A DNA stretch of 64,000 nt. It comes from Blattabacterium cuenoti (GTDB lineage: Bacteria; Bacteroidota; Bacteroidia; Flavobacteriales; Blattabacteriaceae). Below are positions 50,676 to 61,630 of this stretch, piece after piece. Location: contig NZ_CP059194.1 in the NCBI RefSeq assembly GCF_014251635.1, positions 434,001 through 498,000 of the forward strand. Direction: 5' to 3'. A model generated the notes under the pieces. The model saw only the letters and a program-made list of their open reading frames with translations. It searched no databases and was not told where the DNA came from. The position numbers and the translations under genes were made by a program. How positions within the stretch are numbered: the stretch's first letter is position 1; each line of letters opens with the position of its first letter.

Positions 50676-50683
50676 TAAATTTG
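50676..50683 (+). promoter_or_regulatory. Putative -7 element (TAAATTTG) for the small lipoprotein gene
   Basis: Fits TAnnTTTG, 34 bases before the ATG at 50718. The -33 area is a T run without a clean TTTG. Confidence 0.45.
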
Positions 50684-50717
50684 CCCAGAATATGTAATAA
50701 CTGAAATACTATCGATT

Positions 50718-50999
50718 ATGATGAAAAAATTAAGAATTACAGTCACTACGATCTTGTTAGCAATATTTTTATTTACTATTAGTTGCAATAACAAAAATAA
50801 AAATGAAAATAACTCTACGACAACAGAAGAGGAAAAAACAGCTAATAATAATGAAAATCAAACAGATTCTACTAACACGAACACAAATACGCCTCCTACA
50901 ACTAGTGAGGAGACCTCAAAAAACAATAATGAGGAACACAACAATAATACATCTGAAAAAGAAAAAATAACAACTGAAGAAAACGATAAGAATAAATAA
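50718..50999 (+). CDS. Small Asn/Thr/Glu-rich lipoprotein, function unknown
   Basis: 93 codons (ATG ATG start). The first 23 residues are a clear lipoprotein signal (KK, hydrophobic core, FTISC with Cys23). The rest is almost entirely N, T, E, K, S and D with no hydrophobic residue to speak of, so it is an unfolded acidic tail. I do not recognise it. The gene has its own putative promoter and a strong terminator, which argues for expression rather than a chance frame. Processing would need LspA. It could be a surface or periplasmic spacer. Confidence 0.75.
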   Translation: MMKKLRITVTTILLAIFLFTISCNNKNKNENNSTTTEEEKTANNNENQTDSTNTNTNTPPTTSEETSKNNNEEHNNNTSEKEKITTEENDKNK

Positions 51000-51015
51000 A
51001 ATAATAGGATAGATA

Positions 51016-51061
51016 AAAAAGCTGAAAAGCGAAAAATTACATTTTCGCTTTTCAGCTTTTT
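51016..51061. terminator. 20-bp perfect hairpin, bidirectional terminator overlapping the rplS stop
   Basis: Arms 51016-51035 and 51042-51061 pair perfectly with a 6-base loop. The core AGCTGAAAAGCG is GC-containing and flanked by A and T runs, so it works both ways. The right arm includes the stop codon and last codons of the convergent rplS. Confidence 0.85.
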
Positions 51062-51402
51062 ACTCTTGCCTTTTTCCCTTTTAGTGTTCTAAAATAGTAG
51101 ATTTTAGATCTTCTAACTTTTCCTTTTTTATTTACCTCTATTTTTCGTATATTAGGTTGATTGAAAATAAATATACGTTCTATTCCTATTCCTGCACTTA
51201 TTTTACGAATAGTAAATGTTTTAGTAAATCCTTTCCCTTGTTTTTTGATAACTACTCCTTTGAAAGATTGAATTCTTTTTTTTTCTCCTTCTTTAATTTC
51301 AAAAAAAACAGTTATTGTATCTCCTGAATGAAACAAAGGGAAATTGTTTTTAATATAATATTTTGTAATACTTTGTAACATAATTTTGTTATAATTTATC
51401 AT
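51052..51402 (-). CDS. rplS: Ribosomal protein bL19
   Basis: 116 residues. FHSGDTITVFFEIKEGEKKRIQSFKGVVIKKQGKG, FTIRKISAGIGIERIFI and the basic C-terminus RSKIYYFRTLKGKKARVK are L19. The ATG overlaps the glmM stop (ATGA). The terminator hairpin includes its stop codon. Confidence 0.96.
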   Translation of the reverse strand: MINYNKIMLQSITKYYIKNNFPLFHSGDTITVFFEIKEGEKKRIQSFKGVVIKKQGKGFTKTFTIRKISAGIGIERIFIFNQPNIRKIEVNKKGKVRRSKIYYFRTLKGKKARVKS

Positions 51403-52787
51403 AATTCTTTCATTTCATATATGATTTTTTTCGATAAAAAATCAGCTTTTTTTCTTGAAGTACTTTCCGTGTGTATTCTAATAATATTTTCGGTATTTGA
51501 TTTTCTGATATGTATCCATTCATTATATTTTAAATAAATTTTAATTCCATCACTAAAATCCATTTTTTTTCCTTTATATTTCTTTTTTATTGTCTTTAAT
51601 AATATTTTAATTCGTTCATGAGAAGAAAATTGAATTTTCTTTTTTGACATAAAATAATTAGAATATCTTTTTTTTAATTCAGATAATGGAATATTAGCTA
51701 ATTTAGCTATTTGAGTTAAAAGTAATGCGATTCCAATCAAAGCATCTCTTCCATAACGTAAATCAGGATAAATAATTCCTCCATTTCCTTCTCCTCCAAT
51801 TACAGCATGAACTTCTTTCATTTTTTTTACAACATGTATTTCTCCAACAGGAGTAGAATAATAAGGAACTCCTTTTTTGATAGAAAGGTCTTTTAATGCA
51901 TGAGAAGATGATAAAGTAGAAACAATAGGGCCAAATTTATTTTCCAATATGTAATCTGATATAGCCACTAAAGTATATTCTTCTCCAAAAAAATCTCCAT
52001 TTTCGCAGATAAATACTACACGATCTACATCAGGATCAACGGAAATTCCTAGATCTGCTTTTATATCCGGAACTTTTTTACAGATTTCCCTTAAGTTTTT
52101 TTCAATTGGCTCAGGATTATGAACAAAATTTCCATGAGGATCACAATACATTTTAATAACATGAACGCCCAAGTATTTTAATAAAATAGGAACCGCTATT
52201 CCTCCTGTAGAATTAATTCCATCTACAACAATTTTTAATTTAGATTTTTGAATAATATTTTTATCTATAATAGGCAGTGAAAGAATTTTTTCTATATGTT
52301 TTTGAATATAATTATCGATTTTAAAAAGATTACCTAATTTTTTATATGAAGAAAAACTAAAATATTTTTTTTCTGCTATATAAAATAATTTTTCAAAATC
52401 TTCTTCAGATAAAAATTCTCCATAAGAATTAAACATTTTTAATCCATTCCAATTTTTAGGATTATGACTTGCCGTTAACATTACACCTCCATCTGCATTC
52501 TCATTCATTACAGCAATTCCAACAGTAGGAGTTGTAGATAAACCAATATTTATAACATCCACTCCAAGACTTTGAAAAGTAATGATTAAAAATTGTTGAA
52601 ATAGTACAGAAGAAACTCTACCATCTCTACCCAATATTAGAACAAATTTTTTCTTACTTTTATACCTTTTTTTCATCCAAGAAACATATCCTCCCGCAAA
52701 TTGAATTATGTCTATAGGAGAAAAACCATTTCCAACTTTTCCTCCCAATGTTCCTCTTATTCCAGATGAAGACTTTATAAGTGTCAA
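51399..52787 (-). CDS. glmM: Phosphoglucosamine mutase / phosphomannomutase family
   Basis: 462 residues from a TTG start. Phosphoserine loop TASHNPKNWNGLK (Ser107), metal loop DPDVDRV, sugar loop GEGNGG and phosphate-binding FSDGIKIY. It probably turns glucosamine-6-P into glucosamine-1-P for peptidoglycan and LPS; the Bacteroidetes clade is annotated both as GlmM and as phosphomannomutase, so specificity is family-level. Confidence 0.88.
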   Translation of the reverse strand: MTLIKSSSGIRGTLGGKVGNGFSPIDIIQFAGGYVSWMKKRYKSKKKFVLILGRDGRVSSVLFQQFLIITFQSLGVDVINIGLSTTPTVGIAVMNENADGGVMLTASHNPKNWNGLKMFNSYGEFLSEEDFEKLFYIAEKKYFSFSSYKKLGNLFKIDNYIQKHIEKILSLPIIDKNIIQKSKLKIVVDGINSTGGIAVPILLKYLGVHVIKMYCDPHGNFVHNPEPIEKNLREICKKVPDIKADLGISVDPDVDRVVFICENGDFFGEEYTLVAISDYILENKFGPIVSTLSSSHALKDLSIKKGVPYYSTPVGEIHVVKKMKEVHAVIGGEGNGGIIYPDLRYGRDALIGIALLLTQIAKLANIPLSELKKRYSNYFMSKKKIQFSSHERIKILLKTIKKKYKGKKMDFSDGIKIYLKYNEWIHIRKSNTENIIRIHTESTSRKKADFLSKKIIYEMKEL

Positions 52788-52842
52788 AAACTAATTGAAT
52801 TTGTTTATTTACAAACAAAAATACAAAATTAAATTTTTTGAT

Positions 52843-54069
52843 TTATTCAAATTCTATAACTTTTATAGGAGTAATTTTTTTAATAAAAAATAAAGAAGGA
52901 AAAAATATTGTTATAAAACAAATAAAGATAACAAATAAGTTTATAATGATAATATGACATATATTGATAGAAACAGGAACAAAATCAACAAAATATTGTA
53001 TTTTATTTAATGATATTAAATGAAATTTTTTTTGCAATACTAATAAAGTGATTCCAATACTATTTCCTATAATTAATGAAGGGATCAATATTTGTATGAT
53101 ATAAAATAAAAATATTTTATGTATAACTTTATTTTCAGCTCCTAAAGTTTTTAAAATCCCCACGGTTCTAATTCTTTCTAAAAGAAGAATTAGAATAAAT
53201 ACAATCATGTTAATGGTTACGGATACAAAAATAATAAGACTAATAACAATAATATTTACGTCAAATATATTTATCCATTTTATAATATCATTTTTGTTAT
53301 GGATAGTTTTAATTAAAAATCCTTTAGGGATTTTATTAAAAATTTTTTTATTTATATTTTCGTAGGAAACAAAGATTTCAAATTTTTCTACTAAATCTTT
53401 CTTCCATCCGTAGATTTGTTGAATATATTTTATGTTTCCAATAATATATACATCATCAAATTCTGGAATTCCAGTTTCATATAAACCAGAAACTTTAAAT
53501 TTTTTAGAAATAACAACAGGACTTCCTTTTTTATCAAAAAATAGAAAATCTACTTTAATCTTAGATCCAAGATCTAATCCTAATGATAAAAATACTTTTC
53601 TAGATAAAAAAATATTATGATTACACAATATTTTTTTTTTAAATAAATTTTCCGTAATTAAGAAATATTGAAAAAAAACGGGATTATAATCTTCATATAT
53701 TCCTTTGAATATATATCTATCTATTTTTTTTTTTGTAGAAATAATTACATTTTTCTCAGAAATTCCATGAATTTGTTTAACTAAATTGGATTTGAAAAAC
53801 TTTTTCAATAAAAATTTCTTTTTTTTTACAGAAAAAAAAGGATAGCTTGTTGTTGAATTATCTTTCTGTATAAGAATTTGTCCTCTAACATTTAATAGTT
53901 TATCTTTTATAATTTCTTTAAACCCAAATCCTATAGAAAAAGTTAAAAAAGCTATAATTAAACCAAAAATTATTGTTGTTTGTGTTATAATAACTATTCT
54001 ACGAAGAGTTTTATTTTTTCTACAATCTTCCCAAACCGTTTTTTTGGAAAAAAACCATTCAAAATTCAA
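52843..54069 (-). CDS. Lipoprotein-releasing ABC permease (LolC/LolE family)
   Basis: 408 residues from a TTG start: one N-terminal membrane helix (about 25-50), a large periplasmic domain, then three helices (about 275-300, 315-345, 370-400), the FtsX/LolCE architecture. LLLERIRTVGILKTLGA is the conserved cytoplasmic coupling segment. It would extract lipoproteins from the inner membrane for transfer to LolA. No LolD ATPase is adjacent. Confidence 0.85.
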   Translation of the reverse strand: MNFEWFFSKKTVWEDCRKNKTLRRIVIITQTTIIFGLIIAFLTFSIGFGFKEIIKDKLLNVRGQILIQKDNSTTSYPFFSVKKKKFLLKKFFKSNLVKQIHGISEKNVIISTKKKIDRYIFKGIYEDYNPVFFQYFLITENLFKKKILCNHNIFLSRKVFLSLGLDLGSKIKVDFLFFDKKGSPVVISKKFKVSGLYETGIPEFDDVYIIGNIKYIQQIYGWKKDLVEKFEIFVSYENINKKIFNKIPKGFLIKTIHNKNDIIKWINIFDVNIIVISLIIFVSVTINMIVFILILLLERIRTVGILKTLGAENKVIHKIFLFYIIQILIPSLIIGNSIGITLLVLQKKFHLISLNKIQYFVDFVPVSINICHIIIINLFVIFICFITIFFPSLFFIKKITPIKVIEFE

Positions 54070-54089
54070 TTTTATTTAATTCTACTATT

Positions 54090-55634
54090 CTAAATATCTT
54101 CATCCAAATAATTCTCATTATTGAAGTCTATATTAGATTTAAATTCGGATAAAGTAGGAGGCATAAAAAAATTTTCTTTATCAAGAACATTTTTTTTATA
54201 ATCTTCTTCCCAAGCTAATGAAGTATATTTTTTTTCTTCTAAGTTTACAAATTGAGCTTGATCACTTATAAATTTTAAACGAAATTTATCTAACCCTCCA
54301 TTTCTATGTTTAGCAATTATGATTTCTGCTTGACCTATACAAGAGTCATTATCTTCTCCAGAATCCCAAATTTGAAATCCATAATATTCAGGTCTGTAAA
54401 TAAATAAAACTATATCTGCATCTTGTTCAATAGCTCCTGATTCCCGTAAATCAGATAATACGGGTCGTTTACTTCCTCCTCTTGTTTCTACTGCTCTAGA
54501 TAGTTGAGATAAAGCTATTATTGGAATATCAAGTTCTTTAGCAATAGATTTAAGACTTCTGGAAATAACTGATATTTCTTGCTCTCTATTTTGTAGTTTA
54601 GCCCCATGATCATTAATTCCCATCAATTGCATATAATCTATAAATATCAATTTTATTCCATGTTGTGATATTAAACGACGACATTTTGCACGTAAATTAA
54701 ATATAGATAAAGAAGGAGTATCATCTATAAATAAAGGAATATTTTTTAAATTGTTTGTTTTATATAACAAACGTTTCCAATCTAATTGAGATAAGTTTGC
54801 TCTTTTAATTTTTTCTGAAGAAATTCCAGTTTCTGAAGAAATTAATTTTGTAATTAATTGAATTGAAGACATTTCTAATGAAAAAATTATAATTGGAATT
54901 TTTTGATCTACGACTATATTTCTTACCATAGATAACATGAAAGTAGTTTTTCCCATTCCAGGTCTAGAAGCTAGTATAATTAAATCAGAATTCTGCCATC
55001 CAGAAGTAATATGATCAAGTTTATGAAACCCAGAAGAAACCCCACTTAATCCTTCTTTTTCTGTTTTTTTAATTTTTTCAATAGCTTTTTGTATAAGACA
55101 TTGAGTTGTTTCATATTTTTTAGCTATTAAATATTTTTGATTAATTTCAAAAAGTTTTGATTCAGCGTGATCTAACAGATCAAAAACATCTGTACTTTCT
55201 TCATAACACTTTTGAATAATATCAGAAGATATACTAATTAATTTCCTTAAAATAAATTTTTGTACTATTATACGACTATGATACTCTATATGGGCAGAAG
55301 AAATAACTTTTTGTGTTAATTCAATTAAATATAATTCTCCTCCTATTGATTCTAATTTTCCAATTCTACGAAGTTCATTTAAAATAGTGTATAGATCTAT
55401 AGGTTTAGAATCATGATATAATTTTTGTATTGCAATAAATATTTCTTGATGTTCTTTTTTATAAAAAATTTCAGGAAAAAGTATATCAATAACTTCATCT
55501 AAACCTTTTTTATCAATCATAATAGCTCCTATTATCGCTTCTTCTAAATCTAATGCTTGAGGAGGTATTTTTCCTTTTTTTATTACTGAATCAAAACGAA
55601 ATTTATTCGTTTCTTCCTGTCTAATATTACTCAT
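54090..55634 (-). CDS. dnaB: Replicative DNA helicase
   Basis: 514 residues. N-terminal domain PPQALDLEEAIIGAIMID, then the RecA-like core with Walker A ASRPGMGKT, IIIFSLEM, Walker B LIFIDYMQLM and SQLSRAVETRG. It opens the fork as a hexamer. No intein is present. Confidence 0.97.
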   Translation of the reverse strand: MSNIRQEETNKFRFDSVIKKGKIPPQALDLEEAIIGAIMIDKKGLDEVIDILFPEIFYKKEHQEIFIAIQKLYHDSKPIDLYTILNELRRIGKLESIGGELYLIELTQKVISSAHIEYHSRIIVQKFILRKLISISSDIIQKCYEESTDVFDLLDHAESKLFEINQKYLIAKKYETTQCLIQKAIEKIKKTEKEGLSGVSSGFHKLDHITSGWQNSDLIILASRPGMGKTTFMLSMVRNIVVDQKIPIIIFSLEMSSIQLITKLISSETGISSEKIKRANLSQLDWKRLLYKTNNLKNIPLFIDDTPSLSIFNLRAKCRRLISQHGIKLIFIDYMQLMGINDHGAKLQNREQEISVISRSLKSIAKELDIPIIALSQLSRAVETRGGSKRPVLSDLRESGAIEQDADIVLFIYRPEYYGFQIWDSGEDNDSCIGQAEIIIAKHRNGGLDKFRLKFISDQAQFVNLEEKKYTSLAWEEDYKKNVLDKENFFMPPTLSEFKSNIDFNNENYLDEDI

Positions 55635-55701
55635 AAAATCATTTTAATTAAATAAACATTATATAATATAATAAAGTAAACAGAAGAATAGAATTGATTT
55701 A

Positions 55702-56658
55702 TTATTCATCAAAAAAACCAATAGAAATATACTTATTTTTTCTTTTTTGAATCAGAGATTCTATATTAATTTCAGATAATTTATTATAATGTTTAATAAT
55801 TTGTTTTTTTACAAGTTTATAAGCTTTATCAGGATAAAAATGAGCACCTCCTAAAGGTTCTTTGATTACATCATCTATAAGATTTAATTTATGCATATTT
55901 TCTGCTGTCAGTTTCAATGCTTCTGCTGATTTTTCTTTATTATCGCGATTTCCCCAAAGTATTGTAGAACAACTTTCTGGAGAAATGACGGAAAACCAGG
56001 AATTTTCCATCATTAAAACCTTGTCTCCTATCCCGATCCCTAAAGCCCCCCCACTAGCTCCCTCTCCTATAATTAAAACAATAATGGGAACTTTTAAACA
56101 CATCATTTCATAAATGTTTTTACCAATGGCTTCTCCTTGCCCCCTTGTTTCTGCTTCAATTCCAGGAAAAGCTCCTGGTGTATCAATAAAAGTTACAATA
56201 GGTTTTTCAAATTTTTCTGCTAATTTCATAAGACGCAAAGCTTTTCTATATCCTTCTGGATTAGGCATCCCAAATCTTCTATATTGTCTTTCTTTAGTAT
56301 TTTTTCCTTTTTGAGTTCCGATAAGCATAAAAGTATGATCTTCTATTTTTCCAAAACCTCCTACAATAGCTTTATCGTCACCAAAATGACGATCTCCATG
56401 TAATTCTATAAAAGAGCCTTTTATTGTTATAGAATATATGTAATCTAAAGTATAAGGTCTATTTGGATGTCTAGATAATTGTACTCTTTGCCAAGGAGTC
56501 AAATTACTGTGTAACTTCTTAATAGTTTTTTCCAGTTTGAATTGGAGTTGATTACAAACTTCTTTCATGTTTATTCCACTATTTTTTTCTATTAGAACAC
56601 AGTTAACATATTGATCCTGAATTTCTTGTATTGGTTTCTCGAAATCTAAATATTCCAT
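55702..56658 (-). CDS. accA: Acetyl-CoA carboxylase carboxyltransferase subunit alpha
   Basis: 318 residues. [53 protein letters not shown] and [15 protein letters not shown] are AccA. With AccD it makes malonyl-CoA for fatty acids. 14 bases after sdhB in the same direction. Confidence 0.97.
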   Translation of the reverse strand: MEYLDFEKPIQEIQDQYVNCVLIEKNSGINMKEVCNQLQFKLEKTIKKLHSNLTPWQRVQLSRHPNRPYTLDYIYSITIKGSFIELHGDRHFGDDKAIVGGFGKIEDHTFMLIGTQKGKNTKERQYRRFGMPNPEGYRKALRLMKLAEKFEKPIVTFIDTPGAFPGIEAETRGQGEAIGKNIYEMMCLKVPIIVLIIGEGASGGALGIGIGDKVLMMENSWFSVISPESCSTILWGNRDNKEKSAEALKLTAENMHKLNLIDDVIKEPLGGAHFYPDKAYKLVKKQIIKHYNKLSEINIESLIQKRKNKYISIGFFDE

Positions 56659-56672
56659 ATTTAAAAAAATAA

Positions 56673-57446
56673 TTAAAGAGTAAATGATTGAATATACTCA
56701 CGATTCATAAAAGAAATATATTCTGTGGATATTCCTTTCGGACATTCAACTTCACATGCTCCAGTATTAGTACAACTACCAAATCCTTCCTCATCCATTT
56801 TTTTTATCATATTCATAACTCTTTTTTTTCTCTCTATTTTTCCTTGAGGTAATAAAGCAAATTGAGAAACTTTTGATGACACAAATAGCATTGCCGATCT
56901 ATTTTTGCATGCGGCAACGCATGCTCCACAACCAATACACGTAGCTGCATCAAAAGCTTTATCTGCTTGATCTTTTGGAATTGGAATCATATTTCCATCT
57001 ATTGTTTTTCCAAACGTATTTACAGAAATATATCCACCTGACATAATAATCCTATCAAAAGAAGATCTATCTACAATAAGATCTTTAATTATAGGAAAAG
57101 GTCTAGCTCTCCAAGGTTCTATATATATAGTTTCTCCATCATGAAAATGACGCATATGAAGTTGACAGGTGGTAATTAAATTATCTGGCCCATGTGCTCT
57201 TCCATTAATATATAGAGAGCACATTCCACAAATACCTTCACGACAATCATGATCAAATGATATAGGAGAAGAATCTTCCTTATTATGTATATTATTGTGT
57301 ACGATCTGATTATTTAAAAGATCTAACATTTCTAAAAATGAACTATTAGGAGATATATTATATATTTTATAAGTTTTAAAATAACCCTTTTCCTCACGAT
57401 TTTTTTGTCTCCATATTTTTAACTTAAAATTCATAAGTTCTTTCAT
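56673..57446 (-). CDS. sdhB: Succinate dehydrogenase iron-sulfur subunit
   Basis: About 257 residues from ATG 57446; a TTG two codons upstream is possible. The [2Fe-2S] ligands are in [20 protein letters not shown] plus TTC, the [4Fe-4S] in [11 protein letters not shown], and the third cluster in [15 protein letters not shown]. It carries electrons from SdhA to the quinone site in SdhC. Confidence 0.96.
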   Translation of the reverse strand: MKELMNFKLKIWRQKNREEKGYFKTYKIYNISPNSSFLEMLDLLNNQIVHNNIHNKEDSSPISFDHDCREGICGMCSLYINGRAHGPDNLITTCQLHMRHFHDGETIYIEPWRARPFPIIKDLIVDRSSFDRIIMSGGYISVNTFGKTIDGNMIPIPKDQADKAFDAATCIGCGACVAACKNRSAMLFVSSKVSQFALLPQGKIERKKRVMNMIKKMDEEGFGSCTNTGACEVECPKGISTEYISFMNREYIQSFTL

Positions 57447-57466
57447 ACACAATCTTTGATTAATTT

Positions 57467-59491
57467 TTATTTATAGGAACGTGACTGTACTTTTACAAAA
57501 GTAAAATTTAAATCTTCTTTATGCATAATTTCTTCACTTATAGGACGATTTTCACTATGTTCCCATACAGAAACATATTTATAATGGACATCGTCACGAA
57601 GGGCTTCCCCTTCTTTTGTTTGATATTCTTCACGAAAATGACTTCCACAAGATTCTTTTCTATTCAAAGCATCCATAGCCATTAATTCTCCTAATTCTAA
57701 AAAATCTGCTACACGTCCAGCCTTTTCTAATTCATAGTTTAATCCATCATCAATATTTCCGGGAATAAAAACATTTTTCCAAAATTCATCTCGAAGTTCT
57801 TGTATTTTTTTTATAGCTTTATGTAATCCTATATGATTTCTACTCATTCCTACATACTTCCACATAATATTTCCAAGTTTTTTATGAAAAAAATCAACAG
57901 GTATGTTTCCATGATTTTGAATAAGTTTTTTAATTCTATTTCTTACATTTTTTTCTGATAGCTGAAAAGCTATATGTTTTGTCGATATTTTTTCTGTAAT
58001 ACATTCAGATAAATAATCTGATATGGTATATGGTAAAATAAAATAGCCATCAGCTAATCCCTGCATTAATGCGGAAGCTCCAAGTCTATTTGCTCCATGG
58101 TCAGAAAAATTTGCTTCTCCTAAAACATAACATCCAGGAATAGAGGACATTAAATTGTAATCAACCCACAAGCCTCCCATTGTATAATGTACCGCGGGAT
58201 AAATTTTCATCGGAGTTTGATAAGGATTATTATTCGTAATTTTTTCATACATGTGAAATAAATTTCCATATTTAGATTCCATTATTTTTTTTCCTAATTT
58301 TTTTTTATCCCATGAACTGGGTTTTTTAATCCCAAATTCATTTGCTTTTTCTTTTCCATATTTTTCTATAGAAAAACTAAAATCTAAAAATACGCCTTCT
58401 TTAGTTTCATTATTTTCTATTCCAAATCCTTTATCACAACGTTCTTTAGCGGCTCTAGAAGCAACATCTCTTGGTACAAGATTTCCAAATGAAGGATAAC
58501 GTCTTTCAAGATAATAGTCTCTATTATCTTCACTTATATCCTCAGGCTTTTTAGCCCCATTACGGATAGAAATAGCATCTTCTAGTTTCTTAGGCACCCA
58601 TATTCTTCCATCATTTCTCAATGATTCAGACATTAATGTTAATTTAGATTGATAATCTCCATGTACTGGAATGCAAGTAGGATGTATTTGAGTGTAAGAA
58701 GGATTAGCAAAAAAACCTCCTCTTTTGTGAACCTTCCATATAGCACTTGCATTAGAGCCCATTGCATTGGTAGATAAAAAAAATATATTACCATACCCTC
58801 CTGAAGCTATAACTATAGCATGCGCTGCATGTCTTTCTATTTTTCCAGAAATAAGATTTCTTGCAATAACGCCTTTGGCAACACCATCCACAATAACTAA
58901 ATCTAACATTTCATGACGGTTATACATCTTGATTCTTCCCATTCCTATTTGTCTAGACATAGAAGAATAGCATGATAATAGAAGCTGTTGTCCTGTTTGT
59001 CCCTTCGCATAAAAAGTTCTAGACACTTTTGTTCCACCAAAAGATCTAGTTTCTAAATATCCAGCATAATCACGAGCAAATGGAACGCCTTGGGCTACAC
59101 ACTGATCTATAATATTAGATGAAATCTCTGCTAAACGATAAACATTTGCTTCTCTAGATCTATAATCTCCACCTTTAATTGTATCATAAAAAAGTTGATA
59201 AATCGAATCATTATCTCCTTTATAATTTTTAGATGCATTAATACCACCTTGTGCAGCTACAGAATGCGCTCTTCTTGGAGAATCTTGGTAACAAAAAGCT
59301 TTAACTCTATATCCTAATTCTGATAAAGAAGCGGCAGCTGAGCTCCCAGCAAGTCCTGTCCCTACAACAATGATTTCTATATTGGATCTATTGTTTGGAG
59401 AGACTAATTTTAAAGTAGATTTATGATCTTCCCATTTATGAGTTAACGGACTAACTGGAATTTTTGAATTGAGATTAAAGGTCTTTTTCAT
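57467..59491 (-). CDS. sdhA: Succinate dehydrogenase / fumarate reductase flavoprotein
   Basis: 674 residues from ATG 59491; a TTG precedes it. FAD fold [15 protein letters not shown], flavin-linked His in [12 protein letters not shown], active-site HPTCI and the C-terminal [13 protein letters not shown] region are as expected. The oxidation of succinate feeds menaquinone, together with NDH-2 at 15674. Confidence 0.97.
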   Translation of the reverse strand: MKKTFNLNSKIPVSPLTHKWEDHKSTLKLVSPNNRSNIEIIVVGTGLAGSSAAASLSELGYRVKAFCYQDSPRRAHSVAAQGGINASKNYKGDNDSIYQLFYDTIKGGDYRSREANVYRLAEISSNIIDQCVAQGVPFARDYAGYLETRSFGGTKVSRTFYAKGQTGQQLLLSCYSSMSRQIGMGRIKMYNRHEMLDLVIVDGVAKGVIARNLISGKIERHAAHAIVIASGGYGNIFFLSTNAMGSNASAIWKVHKRGGFFANPSYTQIHPTCIPVHGDYQSKLTLMSESLRNDGRIWVPKKLEDAISIRNGAKKPEDISEDNRDYYLERRYPSFGNLVPRDVASRAAKERCDKGFGIENNETKEGVFLDFSFSIEKYGKEKANEFGIKKPSSWDKKKLGKKIMESKYGNLFHMYEKITNNNPYQTPMKIYPAVHYTMGGLWVDYNLMSSIPGCYVLGEANFSDHGANRLGASALMQGLADGYFILPYTISDYLSECITEKISTKHIAFQLSEKNVRNRIKKLIQNHGNIPVDFFHKKLGNIMWKYVGMSRNHIGLHKAIKKIQELRDEFWKNVFIPGNIDDGLNYELEKAGRVADFLELGELMAMDALNRKESCGSHFREEYQTKEGEALRDDVHYKYVSVWEHSENRPISEEIMHKEDLNFTFVKVQSRSYK

Positions 59492-59504
59492 CAAAAAATG
59501 TTAA

Positions 59505-60158
59505 TTATCTTACTCTATCATTAAAAAAAAACCAAATAGCAATAATAGAAAATCCAGAACAAATAAACCATAGATATAAAGAACCAAACTTCTGTATCCA
59601 AGCCAATCTTTTTTTATTAGATAGGCCAAAAGATTGAAAAGAAGATTTAAATCCATGATTTAAATGAATTCCTAAAATAAAAAATGAAAATACATATATC
59701 AATGTATAAAAAGGATTTTTGAATAAAGAAACTACTATATTATAATCAGAAATTAGATGATTTGAATACTTCATAGGAATCATAAAATTGATAAGATGTA
59801 AAACTAAAAAACATAAAATTAAAATTCCTGTATATACCATTGTACGACTACTAAATGGAGTCGTTAAATAAGTATTCATAGCATAATCAATTTCTCCTTT
59901 TATCTTTCTATTTTCTAAATGTAGTTTAACTCCTAATAAAATATGAATGATAAAACCTAAAGCAAGAACATATTCCATTATTCGAATAAACATATTTTTT
60001 CTCATGAAATAAACAGCTTCGTTAAATGCTTTTTCTCCCGAAAAAAGAAACAAATTCACACTTAAATGCAACAGTAAAAAAATCATTAAAAAAACTCCTG
60101 TAGTAGCCATGACCACTTTCTTTCCAATGGAGGATTGAAAAAAATTGTAACGATTCAC
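59505..60158 (-). CDS. sdhC: Succinate dehydrogenase cytochrome b subunit, Bacteroidetes type
   Basis: 217 residues from a GTG start, five membrane helices, opening with SSIGKKVVMATTGVFLMIFLLLHLSVNL. This is the di-haem single-anchor (type B) cytochrome used with menaquinone; histidines in the helices (LLHLSVN, IIHILLG, LLVLHLIN-like, GIHLNHGF) are candidate haem ligands. First gene of sdhC-sdhA-sdhB, with accA following. Confidence 0.93.
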   Translation of the reverse strand: MNRYNFFQSSIGKKVVMATTGVFLMIFLLLHLSVNLFLFSGEKAFNEAVYFMRKNMFIRIMEYVLALGFIIHILLGVKLHLENRKIKGEIDYAMNTYLTTPFSSRTMVYTGILILCFLVLHLINFMIPMKYSNHLISDYNIVVSLFKNPFYTLIYVFSFFILGIHLNHGFKSSFQSFGLSNKKRLAWIQKFGSLYLWFICSGFSIIAIWFFFNDRVR

Positions 60159-60231
60159 CGATTGAAATTCATAATTTATTATTTATAAGTAAATATAAAT
60201 AAGATATTCGAAATATTTTATATAAATCGTT

Positions 60232-61386
60232 TCATTTTCCAATTTTCTGCAAGGCTTTCACAAGCAAATCTATATCTTTTTTTTCATTAAAAATTCCAAA
60301 AGAAATTCTAATAGGCATTGTTTTATTCAACAAACATCTATCTGTTATAATAGATTGAATTACGTGAGATCTTTTTTTTTTGCTGTTGCAAGAACTTCCT
60401 TTAGAAACAGAAACCCCCATTAAATCTAAATGAAAATATAATAAATGATCTTTTTTTGTTGGATATAAAAAATTTAATATAGAAGGAATGCTTTTTTCAG
60501 GATGAGATGATAACCCATTGAAAATAATATTGGGAATTATTTTTTGTAATTCTGAAATACAATAAGATTTTAAATATTGCATTTTTTTTATATAACTTGC
60601 AAAATTGCAACAAGATAAACGTAAAGCTTCTGATAATCCAGCAATTCCATGTATATTTTCAGTACCTGAACGAATTCCATTTTCTTGCCCCCCACCAGTA
60701 ATGAAAGGTTTTATTTTTTTTAAAATATTATTTCTTATAAAAACAAAACCTATTCCTTTTGGACCATAAAATTTATGTGCACTTGCAGTAGCAAAATCAA
60801 AATTTAATTTTTCCATATTAATAGGAATATTACCTATAACTTGTATGGTATCTGAATGAAAATAAGCATTATATTTTTTACATAAAAAAATTACTTGATC
60901 TACCTCTAATAAATTTCCAATTTCATTATTGGCGTACATTAAACTCACAAGTGTTTTTTTATATACATTTTTTTTTAATATTTCTTCCATATTATTAAAA
61001 TCTAATATTCCTTTTTCATTAATTGAAATAAAATCTACAGATATTTTGTATCTAACAGATAGATATATAATAGTTTGTAAGACAGATGGGTGTTCTAATT
61101 GTGAAGTTATAATATGTCTAATTCCTAAATCTAAAACTGAAGACCTTAATACAAGATTATTAGCTTCAGTTCCTCCAGAAGTAAAAATAATCTCAGAAGG
61201 AGATGCTTTAATATTTTTAGCTATACAAATTCTAGATTCCTCTAAAATTGAACGAGCTTCTCTTCCATAACTATGTTGCACAGAAGAAGGATTCCCTAAT
61301 GAGTATTTTAATGTATGAGTTATTACTTTAACAACTTCATCTCTTATAGGAGTAGAAGCTGCGTTATCCAAATATGCTCGTGTCAT
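60232..61386 (-). CDS. iscS: Cysteine desulfurase (IscS/NifS family)
   Basis: 384 residues. PLP lysine is Lys205 in SAHKFYGPKG, the catalytic Cys333 is in SKGSSCNS, and AYLDNAASTP opens the fold. It mobilises sulfur from cysteine for Fe-S clusters and tRNA thiolation, as needed by MiaB and SdhB. It stands alone, without iscU or sufE alongside. Confidence 0.93.
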   Translation of the reverse strand: MTRAYLDNAASTPIRDEVVKVITHTLKYSLGNPSSVQHSYGREARSILEESRICIAKNIKASPSEIIFTSGGTEANNLVLRSSVLDLGIRHIITSQLEHPSVLQTIIYLSVRYKISVDFISINEKGILDFNNMEEILKKNVYKKTLVSLMYANNEIGNLLEVDQVIFLCKKYNAYFHSDTIQVIGNIPINMEKLNFDFATASAHKFYGPKGIGFVFIRNNILKKIKPFITGGGQENGIRSGTENIHGIAGLSEALRLSCCNFASYIKKMQYLKSYCISELQKIIPNIIFNGLSSHPEKSIPSILNFLYPTKKDHLLYFHLDLMGVSVSKGSSCNSKKKRSHVIQSIITDRCLLNKTMPIRISFGIFNEKKDIDLLVKALQKIGK

Positions 61387-61414
61387 CTACTATTGAAAAT
61401 TTTACATATATATA

Positions 61415-61422
61415 CAAATATA
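61415..61422 (-). promoter_or_regulatory. Putative -7 element (TATATTTG) for the cysteine desulfurase gene
   Basis: Fits TAnnTTTG, 28 bases before the ATG, in the 244-base gap between this gene and rny. The rest of that gap (to 61630) is AT-rich with one plus-strand TAATTTTG at 61478-61485 that could serve rny. I see no ORF or RNA gene in it. Confidence 0.38.
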
Positions 61423-61630
61423 TAATGTATTCAAATTCTGTTTGTTAAAAATATTTTTTAATAAAAAATCTCATCTTTAATTTTGTATATTTATCATATT
61501 ATATTGGGATTAATTCAAAATATTTTGAAAGTCTTCATAAAAAAAACTTGATAGATTTTATTAAATATTTGTTGTTTTAATAATAATGTTATTAAAATGT
61601 CTATTTTATTTTTATTTAAATTGAGTGAAT

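Noticed and set aside
61387..61630. Possible 6S RNA, zapA or other small gene in the largest gap before rny
   Set aside because: No stable stem, no conserved RNA core and no frame with family features could be seen; only a putative promoter element.
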